From Clostridia bacterium UC5.1-1E11 (lineage in GTDB: Bacteria > Bacillota > Clostridia > Oscillospirales > Acutalibacteraceae): a stretch of 64,000 bases of DNA. This document shows positions 20,525 to 32,583 of the stretch, piece after piece; positions within the stretch are counted from its first letter, which is position 1, and the number at the start of each line of letters is the position of its first letter. The translations under genes were made by a program, and so were the position numbers. The stretch spans positions 1 through 64,000 of the forward strand of contig BCAA01000015.1 of the NCBI GenBank assembly GCA_001305115.1, in the 5' to 3' direction. The notes beneath the pieces were generated by a model, which had not been told where the DNA came from, did no database searches, and saw only the letters and a program-made list of their open reading frames with translations.

Positions 20525-22210
20525 TTACGATTTTTTTGTTTTTCCTTTTTCAAACAGTAAAACTAGTCCCATTCCCAAAAGAATGCAGAGCACAGCAGCA
20601 CCCATTCCCGCCAAAAAGGTTAAAAACTGGCTGTTTTCCCTGTATATCGAATTTCGATGTTCTTCTACCATTGCCTCTGAAACAGCGGTCGGTTCTATGA
20701 ATCCCGAAGAGGCCTCTTCCTCTCCCACCTTCTTTGGTATGTACGCCTCCTCTGCCCCATCGGAATGGAGCATCGCATTTTTCAAGCTGCTGGATGCACT
20801 TTTATTCTTGGAAGAATGGGATTGATCCGTTACATCAGTCCCTACTTTTGTAGTGGTAGTCCTCTGTTCCTCCCCTCGCAAAACAGAAACAATGTATCGC
20901 TTTGTTTCCTTGCGATCGGAAGAACGCACTGTTACGACGATTTCCGTCGTACTTCCCGCTTTATATAGCGTTTTCCGATTGACAGAGATTGTTGCGCCTT
21001 CCGTAGCATTCGCCTGAAACGTCACAGACGATACCTCTGCATCTACTTGTAACGTATAATCCAAAATATCTGGAGAAAAGGGTGGTTCCAAATTTCCTAC
21101 AGACGGCTGCAATGCGGTAAGGAAAAAGACTTCTTCAGAAAAATCGATCTCTTCCGCACGATTGACCGTCACCGTGTAGACTTGACGGTTTTTCTTGTCT
21201 ACAGAAACGACTGTGATTTTTATTTCAGTCGACGTCCCAGCGCGGTTTAACTTCTCCCGGCTGATACTTACCGCCCCTTCTTCCCCTGCATCCGCTTGAA
21301 ACGTCAAATATTGGACTTCCGCATCCACATTCACAATGTACTCTGTAATATCTGGCGAAAAAGCAGGTTGCAATTCCCCAACCGACGGAATCAGTTCTGT
21401 TAGATAGGCTTCCCATTCCGGGTCCTCCGGCTCCTCTGCACGATTGACCTCCACGACATATTGCGCCTTTTGTTTTCGATCTTCCGCCGTGACCGTAATG
21501 GTGATAGAGGTTGTGGAACCCGCCTTCTGAAGGGTTTTTCGGTTGACACTGACCGTCCCATTTTCACCGGCCAACGTTTCAAATGTGACGCTCGACACTC
21601 TGTACGGGACATCCAATGTATAATAAAATGTATCGGGTGAAAAGGTTGGCGAAAGTTTTCCAGAAGAAGGGATCAAGCTTTTTAGAAAAGCTTGATCCGA
21701 TTTTGGTGGAAGGACTTCTATGGCTACAGACTCTGAACAGGCAATATTCAACTGTTCTCCCTGCCAATTGCAAATCTGATCCACAGTAACATCCAATTCC
21801 GTACTTCCGGCCGATGCGCCGTCATTTACTTCAAATACATATGTTAAAATGGTCCCGGACAAAGCGGGCGCATGTCCCAAATCTACATTGCAGACATAGG
21901 TACTGCGCACAGGATTATTCGTTCCATCTGTCTGCAAAGTTTTGTTTTTAATCTGATCGGATGGCTCTACACGCAAAAAGGAGAGACGTGTATCGTCATA
22001 AGCGATGGAAACACAGAAACCCGCCAGATCCTCCAGCATTGTCTCTGCATGAATGGTTAGTCTGACCAGATCTCCACCGCCATAAGAGGCCGCATCCACA
22101 GAAAAAGTAAAACTTGGCTCAGATTCCGTTGTACAATTGGCAAAAGTTGTTGCACCCAAACTCCAAAAAATACTCAAACATAAGAGGAGGCCCCATACCT
22201 TTTTCAGCAT
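20525..22210 (-). CDS. Cell-surface protein: cohesin-like domain plus three cadherin-like beta-sandwich repeats
   Basis: 561 residues; ATG 22210 behind AGAGGAGG. A signal peptide (residues 1-29) is followed by a cohesin/dockerin-partner-like domain (about 33-165, FSVDAASYGGGDLVRLTIHA region, FCVSIAYDDTRLSFL). Three tandem cadherin-like (PF12733-type) repeats follow, each with the pattern LIPSxGxLxPxFSPDxxxYxLxV and ending in xxYxVxVxR. A low-complexity stretch and a C-terminal membrane helix (FLTFLAGMGAAVLCILLGMG) with a KGKTKKS tail anchor it outside the membrane. It shares a transcript direction with the CrtO-like gene upstream. Adhesion or wall organisation is likely; ligand unknown. Confidence 0.78.
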   Translation of the reverse strand: MLKKVWGLLLCLSIFWSLGATTFANCTTESEPSFTFSVDAASYGGGDLVRLTIHAETMLEDLAGFCVSIAYDDTRLSFLRVEPSDQIKNKTLQTDGTNNPVRSTYVCNVDLGHAPALSGTILTYVFEVNDGASAGSTELDVTVDQICNWQGEQLNIACSESVAIEVLPPKSDQAFLKSLIPSSGKLSPTFSPDTFYYTLDVPYRVSSVTFETLAGENGTVSVNRKTLQKAGSTTSITITVTAEDRKQKAQYVVEVNRAEEPEDPEWEAYLTELIPSVGELQPAFSPDITEYIVNVDAEVQYLTFQADAGEEGAVSISREKLNRAGTSTEIKITVVSVDKKNRQVYTVTVNRAEEIDFSEEVFFLTALQPSVGNLEPPFSPDILDYTLQVDAEVSSVTFQANATEGATISVNRKTLYKAGSTTEIVVTVRSSDRKETKRYIVSVLRGEEQRTTTTKVGTDVTDQSHSSKNKSASSSLKNAMLHSDGAEEAYIPKKVGEEEASSGFIEPTAVSEAMVEEHRNSIYRENSQFLTFLAGMGAAVLCILLGMGLVLLFEKGKTKKS

Positions 22211-22250
22211 TGCGAACCTCCTCTTCCAAATGTCCTTTATTCTTTTTTGT

Positions 22251-22778
22251 TCAGGCGGTAACAGCTTCCGTTGCCACTGGATTCCCAGCGCGCAATTCAC
22301 GAATACGCCGCTTTTTCAATACCTGCAAACGGAATCGATTGTACCGCTGAATCACCGCAAAGGGCAGATTCCCAAGTAAAATCAAGAAGGCAAACACAAG
22401 ACCAATTCCCAGGGAATTGACAACCAACATAACTATGGCGCACAGGCAATTTGTAAAATGCATCCATTCCCCGCGACAAGTCTCCATAATAAATTCGTCC
22501 AGGTATTCAATTGAGACATCGGTAAGGTGCGCTTTAGAAAAGCCTCCCTTCCCAATGTGCTGTGGTAATTTGTCCTTCCACAGTTGAATTTTCAATTTAT
22601 CGCGATACCAACGTCCGCCTTTTTCCCAATGCTTGGGCAGATAGCGCGGCTTTGCGGCATCAAAGAAGGACGTATGAATCTTTACGCAAGCTAAAAATAC
22701 CGCCACATGCCATGCGGCAATGATAATTACATTCCAGAGGAACATCTGGAGGCCTGATAAATCTCTGAGCACGAACAT
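22251..22778 (-). CDS. CrtO-like acyltransferase family membrane protein
   Basis: 175 residues. ATG 22778 is preceded by AAGGAAGGA; a GTG at 22790 is possible. Membrane helices lie at about 12-35 and 110-150. The middle holds KHWEKGGRWYRDKLKIQLW and KDKLP, a pattern I associate with the glycosyl-4,4'-diaponeurosporenoate acyltransferase (CrtO) family of staphyloxanthin synthesis. No other carotenoid gene is present here, so the family probably acylates something else in this organism. It is 40 nt upstream of the surface protein gene and likely cotranscribed. Confidence 0.55.
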   Translation of the reverse strand: MFVLRDLSGLQMFLWNVIIIAAWHVAVFLACVKIHTSFFDAAKPRYLPKHWEKGGRWYRDKLKIQLWKDKLPQHIGKGGFSKAHLTDVSIEYLDEFIMETCRGEWMHFTNCLCAIVMLVVNSLGIGLVFAFLILLGNLPFAVIQRYNRFRLQVLKKRRIRELRAGNPVATEAVTA

Positions 22779-22917
22779 TCCTTCCTTCACAAAATCATCA
22801 CCGACTTAGAAAAGCGGTGGATTCAAAAAACTATTTATGTTACCATGGACGCAGAAGCCCAAAATATACACAAAAATCGATAATCTTATTATAATACAAA
22901 GAAAAGGAGCATGCAAT

Positions 22918-23916
22918 ATGAAAGCACTTTTTATCGGCGGGACTGGAACAATCAGCAGCGCTGTTTCCGAGTTAGCGATTCAAAACGGAGTAGAACTAAC
23001 CCTGCTCACGCGCAGTGGAAAAGGGCCAGAAGGCGCTGAGCAAATTGCCTGCGACATCAATGATGAAGACACCGCTTTTTCTATTTTAAAGGACCGCTCC
23101 TTTGATGTTGTAGCAGATTTTGTCGCATTTCGGCCGGAGCAGGTGGAACGCGACATCCGCTTGTTTCAAGGAAAAACCGAACAATACATCTTCATCAGTT
23201 CTGCTTCCGCCTATCAAAAGCCTCTGGTCCACCCCATTATCACGGAAAGTACGCCTCTATACAATCCCTATTGGCAATATTCGCGCGATAAAATTGCGTG
23301 TGAAACCCTTCTCATGGCAGCCTACCGTTCAGAGGGCTTTCCGGTGACGATTGTGCGGCCAAGTCATACCTATGGGGACCGTAGCGTTCCTGTCTCCATC
23401 CATGGAGCCAATGGAAGCTGGCAGATTCTCGCCCGTATGCTGGAGGGGAAACCGGTCATCGTTCACGGGGACGGCCTTTCCCTATGGACCTTTACACATA
23501 ACACAGACTTTGCCAAAGGTTTTTGGGGCTTGATGGGAAACCCACATGCCATCGGAGAAGCGGTTCACATCACAAGCGATGAATCTCTCACCTGGAATGC
23601 TGCATTTTCTGCGATTGGACGGGCACTCGGTGTAGAACCTATTTTGCAACATATTTCCTCGGACCTCTTGTCCGCACTCCGTCCCGAGCTTCTAGGAACA
23701 CTCTTGGGTGACAAAGCAAACTCCGTACAATTTGATAATACCAAAATAAAACGGCTTGTTCCAGACTTCTGTGCTACCGTGCGTTTTGACCAAGGAGTTC
23801 GCAGAACCGTGGACTATGTACGAGCTCATCCGGAATGCCAGAAACCAGACCCAGAGTTCGACGCTTGGTGTGACAGGGTAATAAAAGCTTATTCCTCCTG
23901 TATCTTCCATTTTTGA
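22918..23916 (+). CDS. NAD-dependent epimerase/dehydratase (extended SDR)
   Basis: 332 residues; ATG 22918 behind AAAGGAG. The N-terminus MKALFIGGTGTIS is the NAD(P)-binding glycine motif; ISSASAYQ carries the catalytic serine and YWQYSRDKIACE the YxxxK pair. The fold matches extended SDRs acting on nucleotide sugars (CSP41/UDP-glucose epimerase-like group). It stands alone between divergent genes and has its own terminator. Substrate not determinable. Confidence 0.82.
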   Translation: MKALFIGGTGTISSAVSELAIQNGVELTLLTRSGKGPEGAEQIACDINDEDTAFSILKDRSFDVVADFVAFRPEQVERDIRLFQGKTEQYIFISSASAYQKPLVHPIITESTPLYNPYWQYSRDKIACETLLMAAYRSEGFPVTIVRPSHTYGDRSVPVSIHGANGSWQILARMLEGKPVIVHGDGLSLWTFTHNTDFAKGFWGLMGNPHAIGEAVHITSDESLTWNAAFSAIGRALGVEPILQHISSDLLSALRPELLGTLLGDKANSVQFDNTKIKRLVPDFCATVRFDQGVRRTVDYVRAHPECQKPDPEFDAWCDRVIKAYSSCIFHF

Positions 23917-23926
23917 TAAAAATCTA

Positions 23927-23961
23927 GGGCGCCTCAGCAGTTCATCTGAGACGCCCTTTTT
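23927..23961 (+). terminator. Terminator of SDR gene
   Basis: GGGCGCCTCAG pairs with CTGAGACGCCC (one mismatch), then TTTTT. It may also serve the convergent ATPase gene. Confidence 0.85.
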
Positions 23962-23982
23962 ACTTATCTAACAATCCATATT

Positions 23983-26611
<2,629 letters not shown>

Positions 26612-26896
26612 TCGCAGTCCCTCCTATCGCCGCCAAGCGGCGGGTTTCTTTTTCTTGTTCTTCTTTTCATTATATGAAAGGGTTACACAAACTATTATCC
26701 CACCGTCCTTGCATTTCTCATGGGAATTCACTATCACAACGCAGCAAGGTTATGTTATAATAAGCCTTATTATTTCGAATCATCTGACAACGGATACAGT
26801 AGAAAGGCGTGATTCTCTGGAGTTCCACATCCGTTTCAGTATACAAAAAATATCGTATGAAAGGCCCTTTCCACCCAAATAAAAGGAGGATGCCCA

Positions 26897-27496
26897 TTGG
26901 ATCAAGTAATCATGAATTTCGTGCAACAAAATCTACACAATGCAGTTACAGATATTGTTTTTCCCATCATCACAATGCTTGGAGAAAATGGTTTTATCTG
27001 GTTACTCCTCATTTTCATATTGTTGTTGAACAAGAAACACCGCCGTTGTGGGGGGATGTTACTTCTGGCGTTAGCTTTGACCTTCCTGCTTGGTGAGTTT
27101 GTTCTCAAACCAATCATTGCACGGCCCCGTCCCTTTATGGATGACCCCAGTGTTGCTCTGTTGATTCCTCCCCCGAATGGCTTCTCCTTCCCGTCGAACC
27201 ATGCCTCTTCATCCTTTGCGGTAGCTACCATGCTGTGTTTCTATCACAAAAAGGCTGGAATTGCCGCCCTGGTGTTGGCTGCTTTGATCGCATTCAGCCG
27301 GGTTTTCTTGTTTGTACATTATCCAACGGATGTGATGGCTGGGGCTGCTTTGGGAATCCTCTGCGCGGTCATTCTTCACGTTCTGTTACAACTTTGGAAA
27401 CGTAAAAATGAAAAAAATACAATCAGTAATCCAATTTATACACTCTGTTTTCTTATTCACGAAAATTTTGTACAACTTTCAGTCGTTTTTGAATAA
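26897..27496 (+). CDS. PAP2-family membrane phosphatase
   Basis: 199 residues; TTG start 8 nt after AAAGGAGG. All three PAP2 motifs are present: KPIIARPRP (K-x6-RP), FPSNHASSSFA (PSGH type) and SRVFLFVHYPTDV (SR-x5-H-x3-D), with about five membrane helices. The family removes phosphate from lipid pyrophosphates such as undecaprenyl pyrophosphate or phosphatidylglycerol phosphate. The gene is monocistronic, divergent from the Ca2+ ATPase gene. Exact lipid unknown. Confidence 0.85.
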   Translation: MDQVIMNFVQQNLHNAVTDIVFPIITMLGENGFIWLLLIFILLLNKKHRRCGGMLLLALALTFLLGEFVLKPIIARPRPFMDDPSVALLIPPPNGFSFPSNHASSSFAVATMLCFYHKKAGIAALVLAALIAFSRVFLFVHYPTDVMAGAALGILCAVILHVLLQLWKRKNEKNTISNPIYTLCFLIHENFVQLSVVFE

Positions 27497-27717
27497 AAAC
27501 GTCTCTTTTACCATGGAATTTTTATCTTTTTCCCCTCATTTCGACACAAGATATATCATTCAAATTGCCATTTTTAGGAAGATGTTGCGTAAACAATTGT
27601 TTTGTTGAATATTTTATTTTTCTTCTATTGCTTTATTCTTCCTTTTCCTCTATCATTATAAATATCTTTCGAGTGAATTGTGGTCACTGACTAGATTTTT
27701 AGAACGAAGGAGGATGT

Positions 27718-27969
27718 ATGACATTGACGAAACATATCGGAGATATCCATCTGCCGAACGCCAATCTACATTATTATCTTTTTGGCAACCCAGAAGATGG
27801 ATACTGTATTGAGATCACGTCTTGTAAGTGTGAACGAGCATGCGGCTTTGTCTCTTCAGACCTACAATATGCAGAACAATGCGTCAATCAGCTCTTTGAG
27901 GGCATGGCGTTTCCCAGTAACTTAGACGATTATTTGGAAGATTTCAAATTTGATAATGATTCCTATTGA
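27718..27969 (+). CDS. Small conserved hypothetical protein (DUF6514-like)
   Basis: 83 residues behind GAAGGAGGAT. The pattern LHYYLFGNPEDGYCIEIT, a middle SSDLQYAEQ and a C-terminal PSNLDDYLEDF resemble small DUF6514-type proteins of Oscillospiraceae, which have no known function. Three cysteines occur close together (CKCERAC). It lies 160 nt before the rubredoxin gene and may share its transcript. Confidence 0.55.
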   Translation: MTLTKHIGDIHLPNANLHYYLFGNPEDGYCIEITSCKCERACGFVSSDLQYAEQCVNQLFEGMAFPSNLDDYLEDFKFDNDSY

Positions 27970-28127
27970 CTTTCGAAACAGGTTTGATTATACTGTAGGA
28001 GGCCCCTTCCAAAAAAGCCCATTTTTTGGCGAACGGGTGATGCGCCTGCATAAAAGCGGGTGCAGCGCAAACGATAATAAAGCCACCATTAAGAAAGAAA
28101 AACCGATGATGTAAGGAGTCTTGCGTG

Positions 28128-28289
28128 ATGAAAAAGTATGTTTGCACAGCATGTGGTTATGTGTACGATCCCGCAGTGGGAGATCCGGACAGTGGTATCC
28201 AGCCTGGCACCGCTTTTGAAGACATTCCGGACGATTGGGTATGCCCTCTCTGCGGCGTAGGCAAAGATATGTTTGAGCCCCAGGACTAA
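28128..28289 (+). CDS. Rubredoxin
   Basis: 53-residue iron-sulfur electron carrier: [10 protein letters not shown] and [12 protein letters not shown] give the two CxxC pairs that bind one Fe, and [14 protein letters not shown] is the family core. SD AAGGAG lies 9 nt upstream of ATG 28128. It lies upstream of the flavodiiron protein gene, its usual electron acceptor in anaerobes, so the two probably form an O2- or NO-reducing chain fed by NADH via a rubredoxin reductase not seen here. Confidence 0.93.
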   Translation: MKKYVCTACGYVYDPAVGDPDSGIQPGTAFEDIPDDWVCPLCGVGKDMFEPQD

Positions 28290-28325
28290 GAACCGGGACC
28301 AAATCAAACGAGAAGTGATGTGTTT

Positions 28326-28448
28326 GCCTGCCCATAAGGATGGGAAAAAGGGAGGAACGGGACTTTGAGGAAGACGGAACGAACGAAATCCTTTCGATCC
28401 GGCAGAGGCAAAGCACCCTTCCCCTATCTTCTGTCCTTATGGGTGGGC
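28326..28448 (+). ncRNA. Possible structured RNA between rubredoxin and fprA
   Basis: Colinear nested complementary arms: CCCATAAGG (28331) with CCTTATGGG (28435), AAGGG (28348) with CCCTT (28416), CTTTG (28363) with CAAAG (28409), CGGA (28375) with TCCG (28398), GAAA (28385) with TTTC (28392). Together they make a rod about 115 nt long. I do not recognise a known family. Only the outer 9-bp arm is strong. Confidence 0.3.
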
Positions 28449-28485
28449 TTCTCTATGTTTTAATCTGGAAAGGAATGATAAATGA

Positions 28486-29679
28486 ATGAGTGCAATCAAA
28501 CTGAAGGAAAATCTCTATTCGGTCGGTGTTCTGAATCCGTCTCTGCGCGTCTTTGACATCGTGATGGAAGCGCGCTATGGTACAAGCTATAACGCCTATT
28601 TGATTACCGGGGAAAAGAATGTTCTTGTGGAGACTGTAGAAGTCAATTTCTTCGATGAATACCTTAACAACATCCAGAGCGTCGTAGATATTTCCAAGAT
28701 TGACTACCTCATTATGAACCACACCGAGCCGGATCACTCCGGTTCAGTGGCGAAACTGCTGGAAAAGAATCCGAATATCACGATTGTATGCACCACAGCG
28801 GCCCAGAAATACCTGCGCGCCATTGCAAACCATGATTTTCCGTGTATCGTAGCAAAGCATGGCGATAAGTTGGACATCGGTGGCCAGGAGCTTGAATTCA
28901 TTGTCGCTCCGTTACTTCACTGGCCAGATTCCATGTTCACCTGGATGCCGCAGCAAAAAGTTCTGTTTACCTGCGACTTCTTGGGGGCCCACTTCTGCGA
29001 ACCTACTATGTTGGACAGCAATATTCATTACCCGGAACAGTACCTGGGCGAGGTAAATTACTATTACGCCTGCATTTTCGGTCCATTTAAGCCCTATGTG
29101 CTCGCCGGCCTGGATAAGATCAAAGATCTACCGGTCGAGATGGTATGCCCAAGCCATGGTCCCTGCCTTGTGGAAGGTATTTCTCGCATTCAGGGCCTTT
29201 ATCGCGAATGGAGCACACCCACAGCGCCGACCGGAAAGAAGATCGTAGGGATTCTTCATGCTTCTGCGTATGGTTGCACCACCAAGTTGGCACAGGCAGC
29301 CTATGAGGAATTGAAGAAGGACCCCAATTTGGATGTTCGTCTGATGAATGTCGTGTTTACACCTCTTGCGGAAGCAGCGGCGTTGGTCAACGAAGCGGAT
29401 GCACTGTTGGTCGGTTCTTGCACCATTAACCGCGATGCGCCGAAGGTTGTGTGGGATGTTTTGGCTTCTGTAGATGCCATCAACACCAAGCAAAAGCCTG
29501 TCGGTGCCTTTGGTTCTTATGGTTGGAGCGGTGAAGCGGTTCCAATGATGAAATCGCGCATGGAGCATCTCAAATTCAAATTTATCGGCGACGGCCTGCG
29601 TGTCTGCTTTATGCCGACCGAAGAGGACTTCGAAGCTATGCGGACTTATGCGAAGGAAGTTGTCTCTAATCTGAAATAA
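28486..29679 (+). CDS. Flavodiiron protein (A-type flavoprotein, O2/NO reductase)
   Basis: 397 residues. The N-terminal metallo-beta-lactamase-like half carries HTEPDHSG (H-x-E-x-D-H), a conserved L-L-H-W-P-D segment and CDFLGAHFCE for the diiron site; the C-terminal flavodoxin half (from about residue 255, KKIVGILHASAYGCTTKLA) binds FMN. Reduces O2 to water or NO to N2O in the cytoplasm. SD GGAAAGGA. Preceded by rubredoxin. It protects oxygen-sensitive enzymes such as the [FeFe] hydrogenase at the right of the window. Confidence 0.93.
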   Translation: MSAIKLKENLYSVGVLNPSLRVFDIVMEARYGTSYNAYLITGEKNVLVETVEVNFFDEYLNNIQSVVDISKIDYLIMNHTEPDHSGSVAKLLEKNPNITIVCTTAAQKYLRAIANHDFPCIVAKHGDKLDIGGQELEFIVAPLLHWPDSMFTWMPQQKVLFTCDFLGAHFCEPTMLDSNIHYPEQYLGEVNYYYACIFGPFKPYVLAGLDKIKDLPVEMVCPSHGPCLVEGISRIQGLYREWSTPTAPTGKKIVGILHASAYGCTTKLAQAAYEELKKDPNLDVRLMNVVFTPLAEAAALVNEADALLVGSCTINRDAPKVVWDVLASVDAINTKQKPVGAFGSYGWSGEAVPMMKSRMEHLKFKFIGDGLRVCFMPTEEDFEAMRTYAKEVVSNLK

Positions 29680-29691
29680 CAACGTCGTTTC

Positions 29692-29743
29692 ATACATGTT
29701 CAAAAGGGCGGATGCAAATGCATCCGCCCTTTTGAACATGTAT
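29692..29743 (+). terminator. Very long perfect palindrome, terminator of fprA
   Basis: A 25-bp perfect arm on each side of a central AA. The inner part GGGCGGATGC/GCATCCGCCC followed by TTTT acts as a terminator on both strands; the arm then continues outward through ACATGTTC, which termination does not need. Confidence 0.75.
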
Positions 29744-30086
29744 ATAAGAATGGTTGTTATTAGAGTCCCTGTCCCTAAGGCTGTACGGCAGGGTAAGGGC
29801 TGGTATTATTCTCCTTTTTATTCGATAAACTTTCGCGTCATCCCTCTGAACGTCCTCTTTTTTGTTTCTTGCAGTTACTAGACAGCGCAAGTTTATTTTA
29901 CAACAAAAGAAGTTTTTCTTTTTTACTTCTTCGATATAAGCCCTCTTTTAAACGACGTGACAATCACACTGTTTTCTTTATACAGAAGGCGTCCATGTAT
30001 CGTGACATGGGCGCCTTTCCAATCGGATTCATCATTTCAAATGGTTTCCTTCCCGCCTCCTTTATCGATCGATACTACGGGCAGGT
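29744..30086. other. Intergenic, one weak hairpin
   Basis: Contains AAGGCG-x-CCATGT pairing with ACATGG-x-CGCCTT (29987-30019), a possible weak minus-strand terminator for the lipoprotein gene. Nothing else was recognised. Confidence 0.4.
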
Positions 30087-30473
30087 TCATACATTGGCCT
30101 GGCCGCTCTCGAAAAGATTGTTGATTGCAGGGGCATCCACTTGGGTGGATACCAACAACTCACCATTTCCCAAACGCAAATAAACTCGATTTCGCTGCAA
30201 CCAAATCTGGATGCGCTGTGTCTCCTCGCCCTCCTTCGGCTGGATACGCACTTCATAATCGGCATTTGCAGGCAAAAAAGGAGGTTCCGTTGCCGGCCGT
30301 GCTGACCCAAGCATCTGGTCAAGGACATCCAAGGGCGCCTCAGCGGTCAACGTCGTCAGAGGGGCTGCCGCTCCACCGCGATACACAATTGCAGAGGGTT
30401 CCTGTTTTCCACATCCGCCAAGTATCCCAGCGCAAATCAGCGTTATCAAAGCCATCGCCATCCATTTTTTCAT
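30087..30473 (-). CDS. Small lipoprotein of unknown function
   Basis: 128 residues from ATG 30473. KKWMAMALITLICAGILGGC is a lipoprotein signal with LGGC lipobox, so the mature protein would be attached to the outer face of the membrane through that cysteine. The rest includes YEVRIQPKEGEETQRIQIWL and LGNGELLVSTQ, suggesting a small beta-rich domain; no family recognised. The SD is weak (GGGG 11 nt upstream); an upstream ATG at 30584 would hide the signal. It lies downstream of the ABC transporter operon and may belong to it. Confidence 0.65.
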   Translation of the reverse strand: MKKWMAMALITLICAGILGGCGKQEPSAIVYRGGAAAPLTTLTAEAPLDVLDQMLGSARPATEPPFLPANADYEVRIQPKEGEETQRIQIWLQRNRVYLRLGNGELLVSTQVDAPAINNLFESGQANV

Positions 30474-30672
30474 CTGTCGCCGTCCCCGCCGCTCTTGCCC
30501 GGGGCGTTCCTCCCTTCCATCAACATGGCTCTCCTCGTATGGGCTTCCCCAAAACCGCCAAGTTCTGTGCCCGTACAAGTGCATCTTCTGTACTATTAGA
30601 AGCCTCTATTTGTAATACACATCATACACAAGTTTTCTTTCAAAAAAACTGAAAAAATCTTACAAAATTCTG

Positions 30673-32583
30673 TCAATTTTCTGGAGTATACCACCCTAAC
30701 TTCTTCAGGAACTGTACCACTTGCAAATCGTTTTGCTTCTCTGTTAGAACATATTGATTGACAGGAACCCAAATCTTCCCCTGATACTCTCCGGCCAGTT
30801 CCTGTAGGCGACCTCCTTCTTTTGGTTGGAGAAGGCCGTCATTGCCACAAACCAGTGTCAATCCAGTCAACCTCGCACTGTAGTCTTCATGTCCTGTGAT
30901 GTCCATATTCAAAGTATCCTGACGCAGGGCTTCCAGAAGCTCTTTCTTTTGCATATCGTTCAGGCGGTAAGTCTTTGAGGCCATCTCCGAATGCTCATCA
31001 TAGTTTTCTACCTCAATCTCACTGATCTCTTCTGGCTCGAGATAGAACAGTAGATTGCCGCTTGTTTTATATTCTTCTGAGTTGACAATACTTGCGCTCT
31101 GCTCCTGTAAGTCCTGCACCGCACTATCGGTATCGAACTCCTCGAATCGAGTATTCCGGTATTCCCTGCGGAACGTATCCCCGTTTTTCAAATGATAGAC
31201 AAATTGATACTGTATGCCGCCCGTTTCACGGTTCATTGAGAAAGGGAACCCCATTTCCTTTTGGAAATCAATCACTGCCTGATGAAAAGTCAACACTTTT
31301 TCCAGATTTTCTTTTTGACAGAGCTTCGGATTCTGTTCCGCTAGGGATTCATACTGTTCCCCTTGAATGGTAAAATGGTCGGAACCGAATTCCTGGTAGT
31401 ACGTATAATCCTCAAAGGTGACGCTTTCAATATCCTCCAAATTGGGCATGCGATCGACATAGCCAAAGGCTCCGGTTGCCACCACTCCATAAAAGATCAC
31501 AAAAGCGCCCAAAAAGACAGCATACCCCGCAAGGCTTCGCTTCATGCGGGTAAATCCACGGGAATAAATGGCTTCGACCACCATATGTGCTGCAAAGGAC
31601 CCTAAAAGCATACCGATCAGGAAGTTGGCCGTACTGGAGTAATACCAATACAGCATGTAACCCAAGCTGAAACCACCCACCGCGGTAATCAGGAAGCGAA
31701 TCAATCCCTTTGGAATTTGAAATGCAAACGTGTTTTCAGCAGTTTCGCTTTTTCTCTTCCTATATAGATAGACGCTTAAGAAAGCCAAAAAGACGGTTAA
31801 AATCGCCCACCAGACAAAAAAAGTTGAGGAATTCGTCGTATGAAGGAAAATACCGACAAAAGGAGCTAGGGCGACAAAAAGGGTACTGCCTAAATCGATA
31901 CTGGGGCTAAAACCCGGCAATAGGCAGCCGATTAAGTAAATACAAGAATAAACCAGAATCGGAAATGACAGATTGACGCCGATAACAGAAAGAACCATGT
32001 CAAGCGTAGTACCGCTACAAACAGCCATCAATACACAGAAGAGAAAAGCCGCTGCAAGCACCAGCATAAGGCCCAGTACCTGTAAGAACAAACCGCCAAT
32101 CTGTACCCCTTTATCCTTTATATCAAAGGACAAGGCAATCAATGCCGTAATCCCCGTATTGAGCAACAGCGGAACATACAGTGCCGTCAACCCAGCTAGG
32201 ACACGGCCGAGCAGCATAGCGGACCTCTGTACCGGCAATGCATGGAATAGGTCTGTACTCCGCTTATTGTGCATATAGCGGAACAGCTGAACGGCAAACA
32301 AAAGCGTAAACAGGACGCATAGGCTGGAAACCGTTAATAACATGGTATATCTCACGATGTCCCCAAACACGTTTGCATATTGTTCCGATATTGGATAGAC
32401 TTCCAACGTCATGGAATCCGTACGGATATTCGCATTTGCCAAACCAAATAACACCACGGCCGGAAACATTAAAAAAAGCAGGGTCGCGAACAAAGCCATC
32501 ATTCCCCGGTTCCGTTTGATGGACCAGCGGTATGTCTCTGCGAATGCATGTTTCCAATTAGTTGAGGATGTTCTCGATGTCAT
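30673..32583 (-). CDS. ABC transporter permease, large (DUF6449/YtrC-like type)
   Basis: 636 residues; start 32583 behind GGAGGTGG inside the end of the ATPase gene (26-nt overlap). An N-terminal RWSIKRNRGMM segment leads into about ten membrane helices up to residue 410, followed by a soluble extracellular domain (about 420-636) rich in charged residues. The arrangement GntR, ATPase, large permease is that of YtrA-type regulated exporters in Firmicutes, often linked to cell-wall antibiotics or peptides. Substrate unknown. Confidence 0.75.
   Translation of the reverse strand: MTSRTSSTNWKHAFAETYRWSIKRNRGMMALFATLLFLMFPAVVLFGLANANIRTDSMTLEVYPISEQYANVFGDIVRYTMLLTVSSLCVLFTLLFAVQLFRYMHNKRSTDLFHALPVQRSAMLLGRVLAGLTALYVPLLLNTGITALIALSFDIKDKGVQIGGLFLQVLGLMLVLAAAFLFCVLMAVCSGTTLDMVLSVIGVNLSFPILVYSCIYLIGCLLPGFSPSIDLGSTLFVALAPFVGIFLHTTNSSTFFVWWAILTVFLAFLSVYLYRKRKSETAENTFAFQIPKGLIRFLITAVGGFSLGYMLYWYYSSTANFLIGMLLGSFAAHMVVEAIYSRGFTRMKRSLAGYAVFLGAFVIFYGVVATGAFGYVDRMPNLEDIESVTFEDYTYYQEFGSDHFTIQGEQYESLAEQNPKLCQKENLEKVLTFHQAVIDFQKEMGFPFSMNRETGGIQYQFVYHLKNGDTFRREYRNTRFEEFDTDSAVQDLQEQSASIVNSEEYKTSGNLLFYLEPEEISEIEVENYDEHSEMASKTYRLNDMQKKELLEALRQDTLNMDITGHEDYSARLTGLTLVCGNDGLLQPKEGGRLQELAGEYQGKIWVPVNQYVLTEKQNDLQVVQFLKKLGWYTPEN

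Noticed and set aside
26612-26896. yybP-ykoY (Mn) riboswitch upstream of the P-type ATPase
   Set aside because: None of its conserved core could be found; only a simple GC-rich hairpin is present.
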